Positions 33,922-46,814 of a stretch of DNA of 64,000 nt are shown in pieces. Position numbers and translations under genes: made by a program. The stretch is from Bicyclus anynana (taxonomy: Eukaryota > Arthropoda > Insecta > Lepidoptera > Nymphalidae), in the NCBI RefSeq assembly GCF_947172395.1, contig NC_069108.1:3325501-3389500 (forward strand). Reading direction: 5' to 3'. The notes under the pieces were generated by a model. The model saw only the letters and a program-made list of their open reading frames with translations. It had not been told where the DNA came from and searched no databases. Each line of letters starts with the position of its first letter. Within the stretch, counting starts at the first letter, position 1.

Positions 33922-36053
33922 GTGAGTTTGTTTTTTTCATTCTGCCTGTATGTCACACGTCCTTTGCTAATTAATTAACCATTGACCTTAAAAGTGTTTT
34001 GTTCGATATTCGAATATTTAACATTGTTCAATGACTCTCGCCTCTTTCTCACTGTCAACAAGTTTGATAGAGGAAAATGCTTTCTATTCTGTAAACGATC
34101 TGTAAAACCACAAGCAATTATTTTCGAGACTACCCTAATGTTTCGGCAAAAATAGTTGTTTATAAAAACAAGGACTTCAGTTTCAAATCGTTTGTTTTAT
34201 ATGAATATTATTGATTCTTGATCATTGCAATAGATTTTCTTTTTTGTAATCAGATTCACAGTGAGTTATAGCATTAAAACCTATTCATAAAATTTGATGA
34301 GTTTCTCGGGGATCCCATCATCATATTGACAACAATAAAATCATCCAGGGGAGAAAAGAAAAACATACATAAGTACATATCGAACATTTTTAAAATTGGA
34401 AATTAATTTGATCATTGAGATAATGAGATATTACTAGTGAATAACTGTGACTTTATTCACAGTAAATTCTGTTTTTTTCAGAAATGAAAATTAGCATAAG
34501 TTCCAATTACAATTTACCTCTATACCAAATTTTGTCCAAATGGGCTCAGGGATTTCACCGTGAAACATAACACAGACAGACTTGGTCTCATATTTATAAT
34601 ATTAGTATAGATTGTAGATGTCGATAAGATGTATTGGATGGATCTACAAAATATATAGATTGATAATACTATCATCTATACAGATCTTTGTCATCTTTAT
34701 GATTTCATTTTATCCATAAACAACTTTGTTGTTTTTGTTAAAACACAATGGCTATTTCCTTGTTGGAGAGTCAGGTTGATCAGCTCAGCATTTTACATAT
34801 TATCTAGTTGCCTCAACTGGTGATTTCTAATGTGAAATATTTTGAAACTGAGACTCTGTGACCCAAGGACATAGCATGGTACCACAAAGTTACTGAGATA
34901 TCTAGAGTAAAATTAGACTACAATTATCTGTCTAGGGAGTCTAATTTTAATGATTATCGCGGTAGTCATTTGTGATGATTTCAATAAATAATCTAAAAAG
35001 TTTCCATTCAAAAAGTTTGAATCCCCTTCGCCTTATCTAATTCAGGCTGATAACACTCCTCTGGTTCAGTGCCTTGATCCAATGGCCAATATCATTGGAT
35101 AGAGGAACCAAGTGGGTGAAACCATGGAAATCCACTAGTCTGTAACAATTAAGAGGTAAAGTTTGTAAGGTTAGGTTAGGTTATATATATCTGACCCGAT
35201 TTATAAACTATTTAAATAATAGAAAACCCCATTATTTATGAGTGTCATAGGTCATGGAAACTGTATTTGTGCAGGTAAAACCACAGGATAGCATCTAGTT
35301 GTTAATATAAACATTTACTTCAGCTACTGTGTGTAGGGTTATCATAGTTCCATATAATAATTACTAATCTGATAATATGTTTATGATAATATTTATACAA
35401 GCTGTAAAGTCAACAATCTGATTTTATTATATCTTTATAATATTTACACAGATTTTTGTGTCTACAGATTTTGTTTTACAATTATTATAACCAACTAGTA
35501 GACCCAGTCAATCTTTGCTTTGACTTGTGTGTGCTTCTTTCCTATCCCTACCCTAAAAAAAAACTATAAAAACAATATATATTTATGGAAGGGACGTCTG
35601 ACAAGGCCAGACGGGTGATCAGTCCTACCATTTCACCCAGTTCCCGTGGTATAAAACACAGGTACACTGTAGCCTTCGTGAACCTAACAATATCCCCTAT
35701 AGTGAGATCTGTTAGGTCTACTTCATATGTAAAAATCTATTGTCATACTTCAAGGAATATTCTAAAAAAAGAATTAGCCAAATCGGTTCAGCCATTTTCA
35801 ACATTTGCGCTTAGCAACACATGAGTCTGTGATTTCAAGATAACAGTGTTTTCTCAAGAGATATTTATCTGATACCAACACACAAACAACTTCAAAATTT
35901 TTGTGTGTCTCTCTGTTTATCCGGGCTAATTGGAAAGGGCTGAACCGATTTTAATGGGACTTTCACTGGAAGATAGAGGAGGCTAAATTGCTTGGTGGTA
36001 CGTCTTTGCTGGTACCGGCCGGAGCCTCTCAGCTATAAGTATGTTTGTTGCAG
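33922..36053. other. Light chain intron 1: repeat fragments
   Basis: 34490-34615 ('taccaaattttgtccaaatg', 'ataatattagtatag') and 35490-35830 ('aactagtagacccagtcaat', 'aaatcggttcagccattttc') are 'gcgggcgtcc'-type fragments. 35880-35960 is similar text, and 35975-36035 is a minus-strand SINE-A scrap. The rest is AT-rich and unrecognised. Confidence 0.5.
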
Positions 36054-39000
36054 ATGAAGACTGTGTTCGCACTAGCTTGCCTCCTGGCCGCGTCCGCTGC
36101 CGCTGACGTTTGTTTCAACGATGTCTCCAATGAGTGCGGCAGGAACACCAACAGTTTAGGTAACAGAAAATATATTAACTATTTTATTTTCCTCCTATTT
36201 TCATAACACATTGCATTTTTTATACATTTTTTTTTTTTTAAATATACTTAAACAATACACATCACTATCTAGCCCCAAAGTAAGCATACAGAGTAGCTTG
36301 TGTTATGGGTGCTAAGATAGTTGATATTATAATATTCATATACATTTATATACTACATATAAATACTTAAATAATGTATAAGTATTTATATGTATATACT
36401 TATATAATGTATATGTATAATGTAAATGTTCATCACACGAATATTTTCCAGTTGTGGAAATCGAACCCACGGCCGTGGATGTAGAAAGCAGGGTCACTAC
36501 CCACTGCGCCACGTGGCCGTCATCTATATCTATATCTATTCTATAAATCTATACTTATAATAAAACTGGTCGAATTTTATACTTTTAATTGCAATTTGAG
36601 ATTTTACTTATACCATTTGTAACAACAAACGTTAACGTAGCATAACGGACGACAGCGCCATCTAGAATCTATACTTATAATACGAATTCTGTACATTCTG
36701 TTCATTGAAGATATTTTGAAAATTTTTATTGGGGGCAATGTATAATCGATACTCAAGCTAAAAATATTTTTTTTTCGATTTTTTTCTGTCTGTCCGTCCG
36801 CGGTTTTTTGTTATTCGGGCGTCACGCTGAAACTACTGAATGAATTCAAATGAAACTTGAAACTTGAAAGTCCTTCATAATTAGAGTTACAGTTTCAAAA
36901 ATTTGTTCATTAATCATAAAAAAATAAGAATTAAATTAATAAAAAAAAATAAAATGTATTTCAAAAATTTTTAAAGTTTACATTGATTTCCACGCGGACA
37001 GAGTAGCGGGCGTCCGCTAGTAGATTAATATGCACCTACTTTGTACATTTGTTTTGTTTTGTTCTTGTCCACTTTAAGCTTAAACTTCAGTGTTGCCAAT
37101 ATAAAAATCTCAAAAACTACTATTTCTTCTTAAAAAATATTTTGTCTATGTCGTAAATAAAAATGAATCCCTATTTCCCTTGGTCGTAGCATCACGCGGC
37201 AACAACTTCGTCCATTTCACATTTTTTTTTTTGTTAAGTTTGTTGTCAGGGGAAGGAATTCAAAATAGAAATTGTGAACGTTGCGCGGAACATATAAGTT
37301 TTATTGATAAATAAATAAATAAGCCGTTTATTCCATATTTACATTTACATTTCAAAAGTTGTTAGTAGTTTGTTAGCAAGTTTTCTTAAATTATCTTATA
37401 AAGTTTTATTAGAAAAGGACAGTTATGACCAAATTAATTCGAACTTTCCAAACCATGCTTGACGATCTTATATCAGGATTAGCATAAGTTAGTAACTTAT
37501 AAAAATATGTTATTTCGTCCCACCAGCTCTACCAAGCTGTAACGCAGTATACGGCAACTTCGGGCGCCAGGGCAACGTAGCGAACGAGCTGCAGGCCTAC
37601 GCCAACCTGCATCTCCGCCGCTCCTACGAGTTCCTGCTCTCGTCCGCCTACTACCACAACTACCAGGTCAACCGGCCCGGCTTCAGCAAGCTGTTCCGCA
37701 AGCTGGCCGACGACTCCTGGGCCAAGACCATCGAGCTCATCAAGCATGTCACTAAGAGAGGTATGTCATGATACCTGAACAGGATGTCATTATACTTAGT
37801 ATTTTTAGAGGATGTCATGATATCTATACTAAAACCAAAATGAAAGTTAATCAACAAATAAATTAAAAATGAAAGTGGATGTGATTGCATACCTAATGAA
37901 AAAAATTAATATTGTTTTTTTATATAAAATGTTATTCACAAGATAATAACTATGTCTCATCAACCTCTCTAATTGTAAGGCTTGCTTAACCTTAAAATGA
38001 AATATTTAATCTGATTGCTGTTGTGAAAGCTCATTTATCAAATTTATTGTCATTCATCCAAGAACAAGTTAATAAAAATTTTCTCTCATTTATTTGTTTA
38101 TCCTTTTCTTTTAATTTTTGTTATTAATATAAAATATAATACAAAACAATATAAACCAGTCTGTGGTATGCACCAACTAAAAACATCGTAAAGAAGCCTT
38201 CATACTTGAGAATTATTTTAATTTTCAGTGTATTTCAAGTCTGCCAATGCGCAGTTGGGCAGCGTGTTGGACTATTAACTTAACTCATCTCATTTTGAGA
38301 GGGAACTCGTGTTCAACAGTGAGCCGAATATGGGTTGTTAATGATGATAACTTACAGTATGTCATGATACCTAGTGCCAACATGTTACAATGTCATGATA
38401 CTGATAAATCACCGGTCGTCGCAGGCGGCACCATGGACTTCCACAGCCGCAGCCCGCAGGAGGCGACAGAAGAGAAGAACAACACCATCGAGCTGCAGGA
38501 GCTGGAGTCGCTGGCGCGCTCGCTCGACATACAGAAGGAGCTGGCCGAGCGCGCCTTCTTCATTCACCAGGAGGCCACGCGCAACAACCACAAGACTCAC
38601 GACCCTGAGGTATGTACTAATTATTCATATATGTATAAAGCTAAAGAGTTTGTTTTTTTTGGACAAGAACTATTGTGTAAATAGTCTACTTATCGAGGAA
38701 GCTTTTAACACCACTCTACGACAAATAGGAGCAGAACATTAAAGAAAACGGTTCTTGCCCATTAAGTTCTTAAAAAACCGCGACAGGATATGTCTATCTC
38801 AGTAATCTTTTTGTGATAATGAAATTTGTTGTAAAATAAGGGTTTTTTGCAAACTTGTTTTTATTATAAACATGATATCAATCCTTTTCCAAACACAATA
38901 TTCGTCACTAGTATTTAATTTTTAACACAATTGCCCTTGACAACAATTGCTTTCAATGAATATCTTGAAAGATATCGCAGTTTTACTCCCAAACAAATAA

Positions 39001-39882
39001 TGATCAAATACACGTGCATTTACAATGAATATGTAATCTATATTGATATAAGGGTGAAAGTATTTTTATTATTCAATCACAAAATACTCAGAAACAGACA
39101 TAGTGATTTGGAACAAGTTACTTATATAAAACGTTTTTGCGATTGTTTTAAATGCTAATATAAATAAATAAATAGCAAATTGATGCGAAATAAATGTGAC
39201 TTAACAAAATAAAAGCGAAGCTCGGTCTAGATACTTAATATTAAATTCAAACTTTAATAGAAATGATTACTAGATTTGAATATATGGATTTTTACGAGAC
39301 ATTCATGTAAATAAGTTCAATATTAACTAAATAAAACACAAAAAACAAAGATTGCGGGAATGTCAGTAAAATAAATAACATTATAAAATTTCAGAATCAA
39401 TTAAAAATCTTTTATCGTAATTAGATGAAAATTAAATTTAAAATAAATAAATATAAACGTAAACGCAGATAGAAAATTAAAAAAAATATATTACAAAAAT
39501 ATTTGTAATATATTTTTTTTTTAATTTTTATACCCTGTAGGTCTGAAAGTAATGATAGCAGATACCCTGTTACTTCTAGAAAATTGCTTTACTATTAGCG
39601 TACTCCTAATTTATATATAATTTAAAAAACCGTCATCATCCCTATTGTACGCGTTTGGGGCGTATATTTTGTAAATATAAAATACGTTATTTTAAATACA
39701 TTAAAATTTTTCCATAGATTGCACAGTACTTGGAGGAAGAGTTCATCGAAGACCACGCCAAGACCATCCGAGACCTCGCTGGCCACACCTCAGACCTTAA
39801 ACAGTTCATCACATCCAACGGAGGCAATGACCTCTCTGTGTCCCTCTTCCTGTTCGACGAGTACCTCCAAAAAATCGCTTAA
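36054..39882 (+). CDS. Fer2LCH: Ferritin light-chain-type subunit, secreted (4 coding exons, 229 aa)
   Basis: Non-catalytic partner of the heavy chain in the secreted 24-mer, thought to aid mineral nucleation and shell assembly. Coding exons 36054-36159, 37527-37760, 38425-38609 and 39718-39882 join in phases 1,1,0 for 230 codons with TAA. Residues 1-18 are a signal peptide (MKTVFALACLLAASAAAD); cysteines follow at CFNDVSNEC. The helix A/B segment reads ANLHLRRSYEFLLSSAYY and VNRPGFSKLFRKLADDSW. The EEREH ferroxidase motif is replaced by DDSWAK, so the diiron centre is absent, as in other insect light chains. C-terminus LFLFDEYLQKIA. Expression should follow the IRE at 33808 and the promoter shared with the heavy chain. 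Confidence 0.95.
36540..37020. mobile_element. 'gcgggcgtcc' family copy in light chain intron
   Basis: Two left-end-like starts ('atctatacttataata', 36549 and 36667). Interior 'tctgtctgtccgtccg'. Right end 'gtagcgggcgtccgctagta' at about 37003-37022. Confidence 0.7.
38195..38345 (+). mobile_element. SINE-B 3' part
   Basis: 'aagaagccttcatacttgag', 'gtctgccaatgcgcagttgg' and 'cagtgagccgaatatgggtt' followed by 'gttaatgatgataa'. Head lost. Confidence 0.75.
39525..39640. repeat. Repeat shared in inverse with 25540-25660
   Basis: 'gaaagtaatgatagcagata', 'aattgctttactattagcgt' and 'gtcatcatccctatt' are reverse complements of text at 25545-25655. Unknown family. Confidence 0.6.
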
Positions 39883-39901
39883 ATTTTAAAAAACACTCAA
39901 T

Positions 39902-39907
39902 AATAAA
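39902..39907 (+). terminator. Fer2LCH poly(A) signal
   Basis: AATAAA 20 bp after the TAA stop. A later AATAAA near 40010 is a possible alternative. Confidence 0.7.
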
Positions 39908-40345
39908 TCATATTCAAAAATTGTGATTTGAAAATGAATTATAAATCCTACCAATTTAGTAGAAAACTGTTTCGATCAAATGATAAAACTACCAATTTAG
40001 TAGAAATGGTATAAATAAATCCTGGCAACACCGTTGCGTACAAAGTAACTGGCTGTTTAGTTTGTGCTTTATTATTTAAATTAAGGTGAAAACATTATTT
40101 TAAGTGTAGAAATTGTATTGCTTAGTTACGTTTAATTAATATTTTTCAGTTATTTTCAAATAAATATTCAACACCGTTATCTGTATTTTATTTGTTCCTA
40201 TTTAAAGAAAAAATATTTCATTCAAAATAATGTACCGCAGATATACGTACAGGGAAATTTCGTTTGTTTGTTTAGTTAGTAGTGAATATGCTGAAACTAC
40301 TGGACCGAATATAAATTCTTTCAACTATGGAAAGCTACATTGCCA
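39908..40345. other. Ferritin downstream region
   Basis: AT-rich, with a short duplicated 'accaatttagtagaaa' (39950 and 39991). No gene seen. Confidence 0.5.
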
Positions 40346-41065
40346 GCGAGTAACATTACAGCTATCTATACTATTATTAAAATGTGTAAGTGTGTGTATG
40401 TATGTTTGTCCCTCAATCCGTGATTTTTATAGTTGAAAGGTTGGAGAGTGACACTAAGCTACTTTTTGTCTCTTTCTAACCCCCCACTTCCCTAAAATGG
40501 GGAGCGGTATAAAACTAAAAATTGGTATGTAGACTATTTGTAACAAAAAAAATGCATAATTTTTTTTTCCGCCCCCAACCCCTTAAAAGAAGAGATCAAA
40601 TTTTATACGGGACTTCGCAGTTTTCATGGGTATGGGTAGGGAAAGTGCACATAAGTCGAAAGTCGCTTGCTTGACCGGGTCCGACTATACTTAAAGTATA
40701 ATAAATGTGTAGAGAGGTTAATTCTGTAGTTCTGTACATAAAATATTTCCAAAATACCTAACTATCGGGAAGTGATTAGTGATCGATACTGATGCCAAAA
40801 TTGCAATCAGTAAAATTTTTATCTCTTCGTTATAGAAACAAAACTACTAGACGGATTTTAACGAATATTGGTACAATCATTCAATACTCCTGTGCAGGTT
40901 ATAGTATACTTTTCATGAGGCTACGACCAATAGGAGCAGAGCAATGAAGAGAAATGTTGGGAAAACGGGAGAAGTTCTCCATTTTTACAGCGGTACTACT
41001 GTAAGGGCTGGATTAAAAAAGTCTAATTAAGGGCGGACGAAGTCGCGGGCGTCAGCTAGTATTTA
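40346..41065. mobile_element. Two 'gcgggcgtcc' family copies
   Basis: 40370-40690 has the left end 'ctatactattattaaaatgt' and right 'gcttgaccgggtccg'. 40690-41065 has 'gatcgatactgatgcc' and ends 'gaagtcgcgggcgtcagcta'. Confidence 0.7.
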
Positions 41066-41734
41066 ATATTTTATCTTCGTATTCCCTCGGGAACGGTATC
41101 CGCAGCGGGTTTGCTTGTTATGAACTCGGGTGATTATTTTCGAAGTATGTTCCACTAGTTTCTAACACACATCCTTAATCATGAACTTGTATAAACAACG
41201 CGGTGTGAACTAAACTGTTCTACTCGTGATACTGTAAATTCTAAAAAAAATATTTAGGTAAACCTAATCTAAGGTTTTAATAATTATTTTATTTTAATGA
41301 GACACTGGGTAAAAAGGTCAATATTAATTAATTAATACATAAATAATGTAGAATTGCATTAAAAAAATTAATTAGTCCGTAATGTTGAGTTTAAAATAAC
41401 GTCAAAAAGTTAAACATACATTGTCATCCATTGAAGTTGTAATTTATATCCAAAATCTCAGCTCAAATTGGTTGAAGATATGTGCTTTAAAAGCTTGTAA
41501 AAACATAAATTGAAAATTTTGAAAAACCCCCGAAGGTCATGAAATTATTGATTACACTCTCGATCATGTCATCAATATTCGCTTTTATTTGAGACCCCAC
41601 GCGAGAATATTTGCAAAAAAAATAAAAAAAATCCGTTATTCTTCCCCACTTTCACCCCCACAACGTTTATACGGCTCAACCGATTTTCATCAAAAATGTT
41701 TAAAAACAATCGCACCTTTAACTAGGTGTTTTGT
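41066..41734. other. AT-rich intergenic stretch
   Basis: Contains LINE- or SINE-like text ('cggctcaaccgattttcatc') near 41670 but nothing I can classify. Confidence 0.4.
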
Positions 41735-41975
41735 GGATTTTCCTAACAAGTTAGGAGGAAGATGAAAATCCACAAAATACTTTTCTGTTTCTACACGACA
41801 TGGTACCGGAACGCTAAATCGCTTGGCGGTAGGGTGGTAACTAGCCACGGCCGTAGCCTCCCAACAGCCAGACCTGGATCAATTAAGCAAACCTCAATGC
41901 CCAGCCGGGGATCGAACCCAGCACCTCCGTCTAGTAAATCCATCGCAGAAACCACTGCGCCACGAAGGCCGTCAA
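41735..41975 (-). mobile_element. SINE-A, internally deleted
   Basis: Head at 41975 with 'gccttcgtggcgcagtggt' and 'gggttcgatccccggctggg'. The tail end near 41735 and part of the 'cgtctttgccggtag' block are missing. Confidence 0.88.
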
Positions 41976-42437
41976 AAACATCGTAATAGCTGTCGTAAGC
42001 TCTCATTCTATAAAAAGGTATAGTATCTATGTCGTCTTTGTGTCTTCCTTTTGTTTCACCATCTCACCGCAGAACAATCATCTCGAGATAAGGATTACAT
42101 TCGAGTTTCAACTCGAGATTGTAATAATTTCGAGATAATGCTCTTGAGTGACAGTTATATCGGATACATGTTTCATCTGCAAGACGCAGAACGTGGCCGA
42201 TAGCGATGTGCTGTGACCGACACGTACTTACTCAAGTATTTACGTGATTGGTGAGAGATCAACCGCTTTGACCTCGATTTAGATTATCTATTATACATAC
42301 CTATTAATTTGTATGAAATATTAACTAATATATTGATGTAATAGGTCTCGCGGAGTAATTAATACTCTTACTTCGGTCTAAAGTCTGGTGATGTCACATT
42401 TTAAAACAATGCTATATAAACATAATTCATAAAACAT

Positions 42438-42487
42438 AACTTCGATATAAAGCCATGAACATATGTTAATGGCTTTATATCGAAGTT
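42438..42487. repeat. Perfect 19-bp inverted repeat (hairpin)
   Basis: Arms 'aacttcgatataaagccat' and its exact reverse complement, 12-nt loop. Confidence 0.85.
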
Positions 42488-42764
42488 CTTTGAAAAAATA
42501 TGACTCAAAATGCTCAAATTTGTTTTTTTCATTTGTCAGTATTTATCACATACCCAATACGATTTTAATTTAGTAGGTTTAAGCAGTAGGTGGCACCTAC
42601 TTATCTATAGGTACATATACCAAGTTTATTTCTTCACAGATTTTTATTTGTGTTTTACGTAGATAAGTAGGTACCTACGTATAACACAAATTATAAAATC
42701 AATATATCGGTAAATTTTTAAAAATTATGTTAACTTAGGTGTTTTATTAATTATCAAGATACTA

Positions 42765-43415
42765 GCGGACGTCTGCGACTTCGTCCGCGTGGAATATAGT
42801 TTTTCACAAATCTCTCGGGAACCATGTATTTTTCCGTGAAGAAAAGTAGCCTATGTGTTAATCAAGATTAAAATCTATTTTAATTTCAAATTTCGCCAAA
42901 TCAGTTGAGTACCTAGTTGCGATTAAAGAGAAACAAACATCCATACTTTCGCGTTTATAATAAACTTCATTATATCAGGTAAAAAATCGATTTGATATTG
43001 ATTTTTTAAGAAAACTATTATCTTTTTAAAAGTAGGTAATTTATACTTAAGTATAATAATTAATAAATCTATAGAGAGGTCAATTCTGTACATGAAATAT
43101 ATTTCCAAAATAACTATCAGGGGGTGATTAGTGATCGATACTGATGCCAAAAATGCAATCTGTAAAATTTTTGCCTGTCCGTCTGTCTGTCTGTATGTTC
43201 GTTATATAAACAAAAACTACTCGACGGATTTTAAAGAAACTTGGTACAATTACTCCTGGGAAGGTTATAGTATACTTTTCATCACGTTACGATCAGAGCA
43301 GTGAAGGCAAATGTTGGGAAAACGGGAGAAGATACTCCATTTTTACAGCGATACTACTGTAAGGGCTGGATTAAAGAGATCTAAAGGTGGACGAAGTCGC
43401 GGGCGTCCGCTAGTT
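42765..43415. mobile_element. 'gcgggcgtcc' family copies
   Basis: One copy begins at 42763 ('actagcggacgtctgcgact'). A second, 43060-43415, ends 'gaagtcgcgggcgtccgcta' and shares 'gatcgatactgatgcc' with 31465 and 40790. Confidence 0.72.
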
Positions 43416-44090
43416 ATAAAATAAAACCCTCGATGTTGTTTTGGCTTCTGTACCTGTGGCCTGATTTTCGGCCTTCAAAATGAAGAAGATCTCTACCGCA
43501 GGCCCGAGTAGGTAATGTTAGTGTTATCATTGTATGTAATTATGTTAATTTGGTAGGTAATTAATGTTTGTATATTTTGGTGACTCACACGAGGAACAAA
43601 GCATGGACTTTAACTCCTCCCACATTCAATACTTAGCATAATTTCTGATATTAAATTTTGGTGTCGCATGTCCCTACATATGTTTTCTGTGGTCGCAGTT
43701 AAATTTGTTAACAAATTCCTCCGAAACGGCTGGATCGATTTATGATCGATCGATCGTGATCGATTATTATCTGTACTACTATTATAAAGCTGAAGAGTTT
43801 GTTTGTTTTGATCGCACTAATCACAGGAACTACTTACTGGTCCGATTTCAAAAATTATTTCAGTGTTAGATAACCCATTTATCGAGGAAGGCTATATGCT
43901 ATATATTATCCCCGTATTCCTACGGGAACTGCTCGGCATCAGGAAGGTAGTTAGTTCATAACACCCTTAAATATTGTGTAGGTCTGAGAATCGGCCAACA
44001 TCTATTTTTCATGACAAGTTTTCATACCCTTATATGATATGGGTACCTTTTTCGGGGAAGTAGGTACAGTACATTATTATTTACAATACA
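43416..44090. other. Intergenic, with repeat-like fragment
   Basis: 43770-44040 contains 'tactattataaagctgaaga', 'tagataacccatttatcgag' and 'gcatcaggaaggtag', again the style of the 'gcgggcgtcc' family. 43735-43765 is a GATC-rich short palindrome cluster. Confidence 0.5.
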
Positions 44091-44442
44091 GGGTGATTCG
44101 GACTTTAGTGCGGACATTTTTTTTCGTGGTTCTGTATCATTAATAGAACATAAATCTACAAACAGTTCGATAGATTTTATGTAATTTTTTTTTTCAATTT
44201 ATGTCTCAGAAATAACAAAATAATGGACACATTCCCAAACAAACTGCGCAACTGCTGGCGGCACTTTGTAAGACGCCGACAAAGAAATACCGGCAGTAGT
44301 CATATCTCTTCGGCTTCGGCTGACGGGGGTGGCAGGGGTGAGGGGATCGAAAAATCCCTGAGGACGCCTGCCGAATTGCCGATGGGCGACCAGTGACAGA
44401 CAATCTGCCGTCGCTTGCGCATTTAAGTCGAATCATCCTTTA
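44091..44442. mobile_element. Small terminal-inverted-repeat DNA element
   Basis: Left end 'agggtgattcggactt' and right end 'aagtcgaatcatcctt' are imperfect inverses about 350 bp apart. The interior has no transposase. Probably a non-autonomous DNA transposon. Confidence 0.55.
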
Positions 44443-45425
44443 ATGCAAAAGTTTGCGTAATAATAATCATCATTTGTATTTCATTATTCCAATCGAAAGT
44501 TTATAATTTTTATTATTACTACGCATTATTGATGGTCCTAAGCCCAATAAAGTATGAAGGGAAAATCGATACTCAACTCAAAAGTGACGACCTTTAATTA
44601 TTATAAAAAATAATAGGTACAAAAATAAACGTAGAAAGGTCAACGGCCCTCGGCGCGGGCGCTCGCTAACCTAGTACCTACCAGCTGATTTTGTAGTTGC
44701 CTATTACTGTGCTATTACTTAGTACAGCGATAGGGTGACCCTCAAATCCTGTTTAAATGTTTAAACTTTAGCTAACGATGACTTTGTTATTGTTGAGTTA
44801 AAAAAAAAAGAAAAAATACGTGTTCATTAAATTTTGTTTATGTACAAAATATAAAAATATCCGTACTTGAAAAAATTTCTTCCTGTATATGCATGTCATG
44901 TATTCGTATGAAAATGAAAATATGATGGTAAAATAAACAGCAACCCATCTTAATTTTTTTCATTTGCAGCGCTATCTAGATGAGTTTATTGGTATCATTT
45001 AAATTGACTGACTATTATATACATATTCCATCACGTTTTAGTATCTTGATGATGCACTAGATGGCGTTATTTAAAAAATTCTCATGCTGCGAATTTCTTA
45101 AGATTTAAAAATGGAAACCGCATTTGATCCCAATTTCCCGTGCCGTTGATTACAAATTAAAAAAGTACGAAAGGTTTGTTTAAGTTAGAGAATTGCAAGA
45201 ATCGTCAAAATCGGGTTATTAGTTTTTGAGATATAAACTTGTACGTGTTAGTCATTAAAAAAACGATATAATAGCTTTAGGTGCATGTCTAGGTAAAATT
45301 ATAAAATTAAAAGTAATAAAAAAAAACAAAGACTCAAAAAGGAGAAACAATTAGATAGTTATAAAATAAATAGGTCCGCTAGATATTTTTTTCATTTTGA
45401 ATAAATATTGTTACTTGAAAGTCCA
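44443..45425. other. AT-rich intergenic stretch
   Basis: No gene or classified repeat. 'gcgctatctagatgag' (44970) and 'gcactagatggcgtta' (45053) are inverted instances of the 'gcgccatctag' motif also found at 48410-48730. Confidence 0.4.
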
Positions 45426-45429
45426 AAAT

Positions 45430-45585
45430 TGGGTGACACCATCCACGTCCACTTCAGGACATAGGCCTTTTGTAAGCACTTTTAAACATCACGATACTGA
45501 TCCCCCTGCATCCAGCAAATCCCTGCGACTCGCTTGATGTCGTCAGTCCACTTGATGGGGGGGTCGACCAACACTGCGCTTACTA
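45430..45585 (-). mobile_element. RTE LINE 3' end fragment
   Basis: 'aggacataggccttttgtaa', 'tgcatccagcaaatccctgc' and 'ggtcgaccaacactgcgctt' are the inverse of the RTE end at 47080-47200. Confidence 0.78.
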
Positions 45586-45654
45586 GTGAATTTATTTATT
45601 TAGCATTGTATTACAGAAAATATTTACTTTATACACTTTCTCCCTTCTTAAAAT

Positions 45655-45840
45655 CTGTGTGCCTAGTGGGTCTTTTCAATATTTTCATACTGTTACTATC
45701 GCGTTGACATAAACGCAAAATTAATATGGAATTGAATCAGTTGTGCAGTAGTGCCACTAGATGGCGCTGTTTAAATTCCTTAGAAATTCGCGTTTACGTT
45801 AACGCGATAGTAACAGTATCAAACTGCCACTAGGCCCTCT
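45655..45840. mobile_element. MITE-like element with about 36-bp inverted ends
   Basis: 'actgttactatcgcgttgac' (45689) is inverted against 'gttaacgcgatagtaacagt' (45799), with the outer flanks 'cctagtgggt' and 'gccactaggc' also paired. The interior has a 'ccactagatggcgctgttt' block. Confidence 0.7.
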
Positions 45841-45992
45841 GTTTAATTCTTTTAAATTACTTTTTTAAAGGGTAAATGAAATAAAATAGGAACACTTTCA
45901 ATTAATAAATTTATTCAGACACTTAAAACTACTTACTCTAAATGAGCCCGCATTTTGATGCGCAGCACAGTTTTTTTACAATTCAGTACACA

Positions 45993-46108
45993 GGCACAGT
46001 AAATATTTACTGTGCCAAGGTATACCTAGTAATATTTAGGCACAGTAAATAGTTACTGTGCCTAGATATATCTAGTAATACCTAGGAACAGTAAATATTT
46101 ACTGTGCC
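45993..46108. repeat. Three tandem 24-bp palindromes
   Basis: 45993-46016, 46039-46062 and 46085-46108 each read ggcacagtaaat then its reverse complement (copies 2 and 3 with one mismatch). Spacing is exactly 46 bp between starts. Spacers share 'tatacctagtaat'-type text. Confidence 0.9.
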
Positions 46109-46389
46109 TAGGTATTATACCAGTGATATGCCTACCCGATTTCACCCGATGGTTACGTTGTGTATATGTGGTGTAAGGTGCGCCTTTATCTGGTATTATG
46201 CACGCCATTAACGATCAATTATTCTCACGTATCTGCAGCACCCACGACTATAACTGATTGTGTATTGGTCACAGCATGACAGCTCGACTTACGAAACGTC
46301 TTCGCTGCCGTTTGCGCTGCAGAAATGTGATAATAATTGACCGTCAATGGCTGACTTTAGATTTTCTTTATAGGTAGGTTTTTAACTGA

Positions 46390-46790
46390 AAATTCTCATT
46401 TTATTTGAAATGGTGGTTCCATTGCCATCATGTCAGGATCTGACGATGGCATCCCGGAGAAATCGAGAGGAACTTTCTAAAATCGCAGAGACGACTAATG
46501 CGTTTGTCGATTTTTTCATTAGATATTTTAAAACAGTACAATTTTATGAAGGTCTGACGATGAAGCCGAAACACAGACGAGGGAACTCCTCAACGATTTA
46601 CAGCAGTTACCTTGTCATTTTTATATACTAGCGGACGCCCGCGACTCCGTCCGCGTAGAATTTAGTTTGTCACAAATTCCGCGGGAACCTTGGATTTTCC
46701 CGGTAGATAGTAATCCAGAGTAAACAAAATTTTTTATTCCAAATTTCAGACAAATCACACACACAAACTTTCGGCTTTACAAACATAGTG
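46390..46790 (+). mobile_element. Repeat fragments
   Basis: 46405-46625 has 'tgtcaggatctgacgatggc' and 'aggaactttctaaaatcgc' text that looks like a dispersed lepidopteran repeat. 46628-46790 begins 'actagcggacgcccgcgact', a 'gcgggcgtcc' family copy. The 73-codon frame at 46410 is not gene-like. Confidence 0.5.
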
Positions 46791-46814
46791 TGATATTCTA
46801 ATAAAAGGTCTTCG

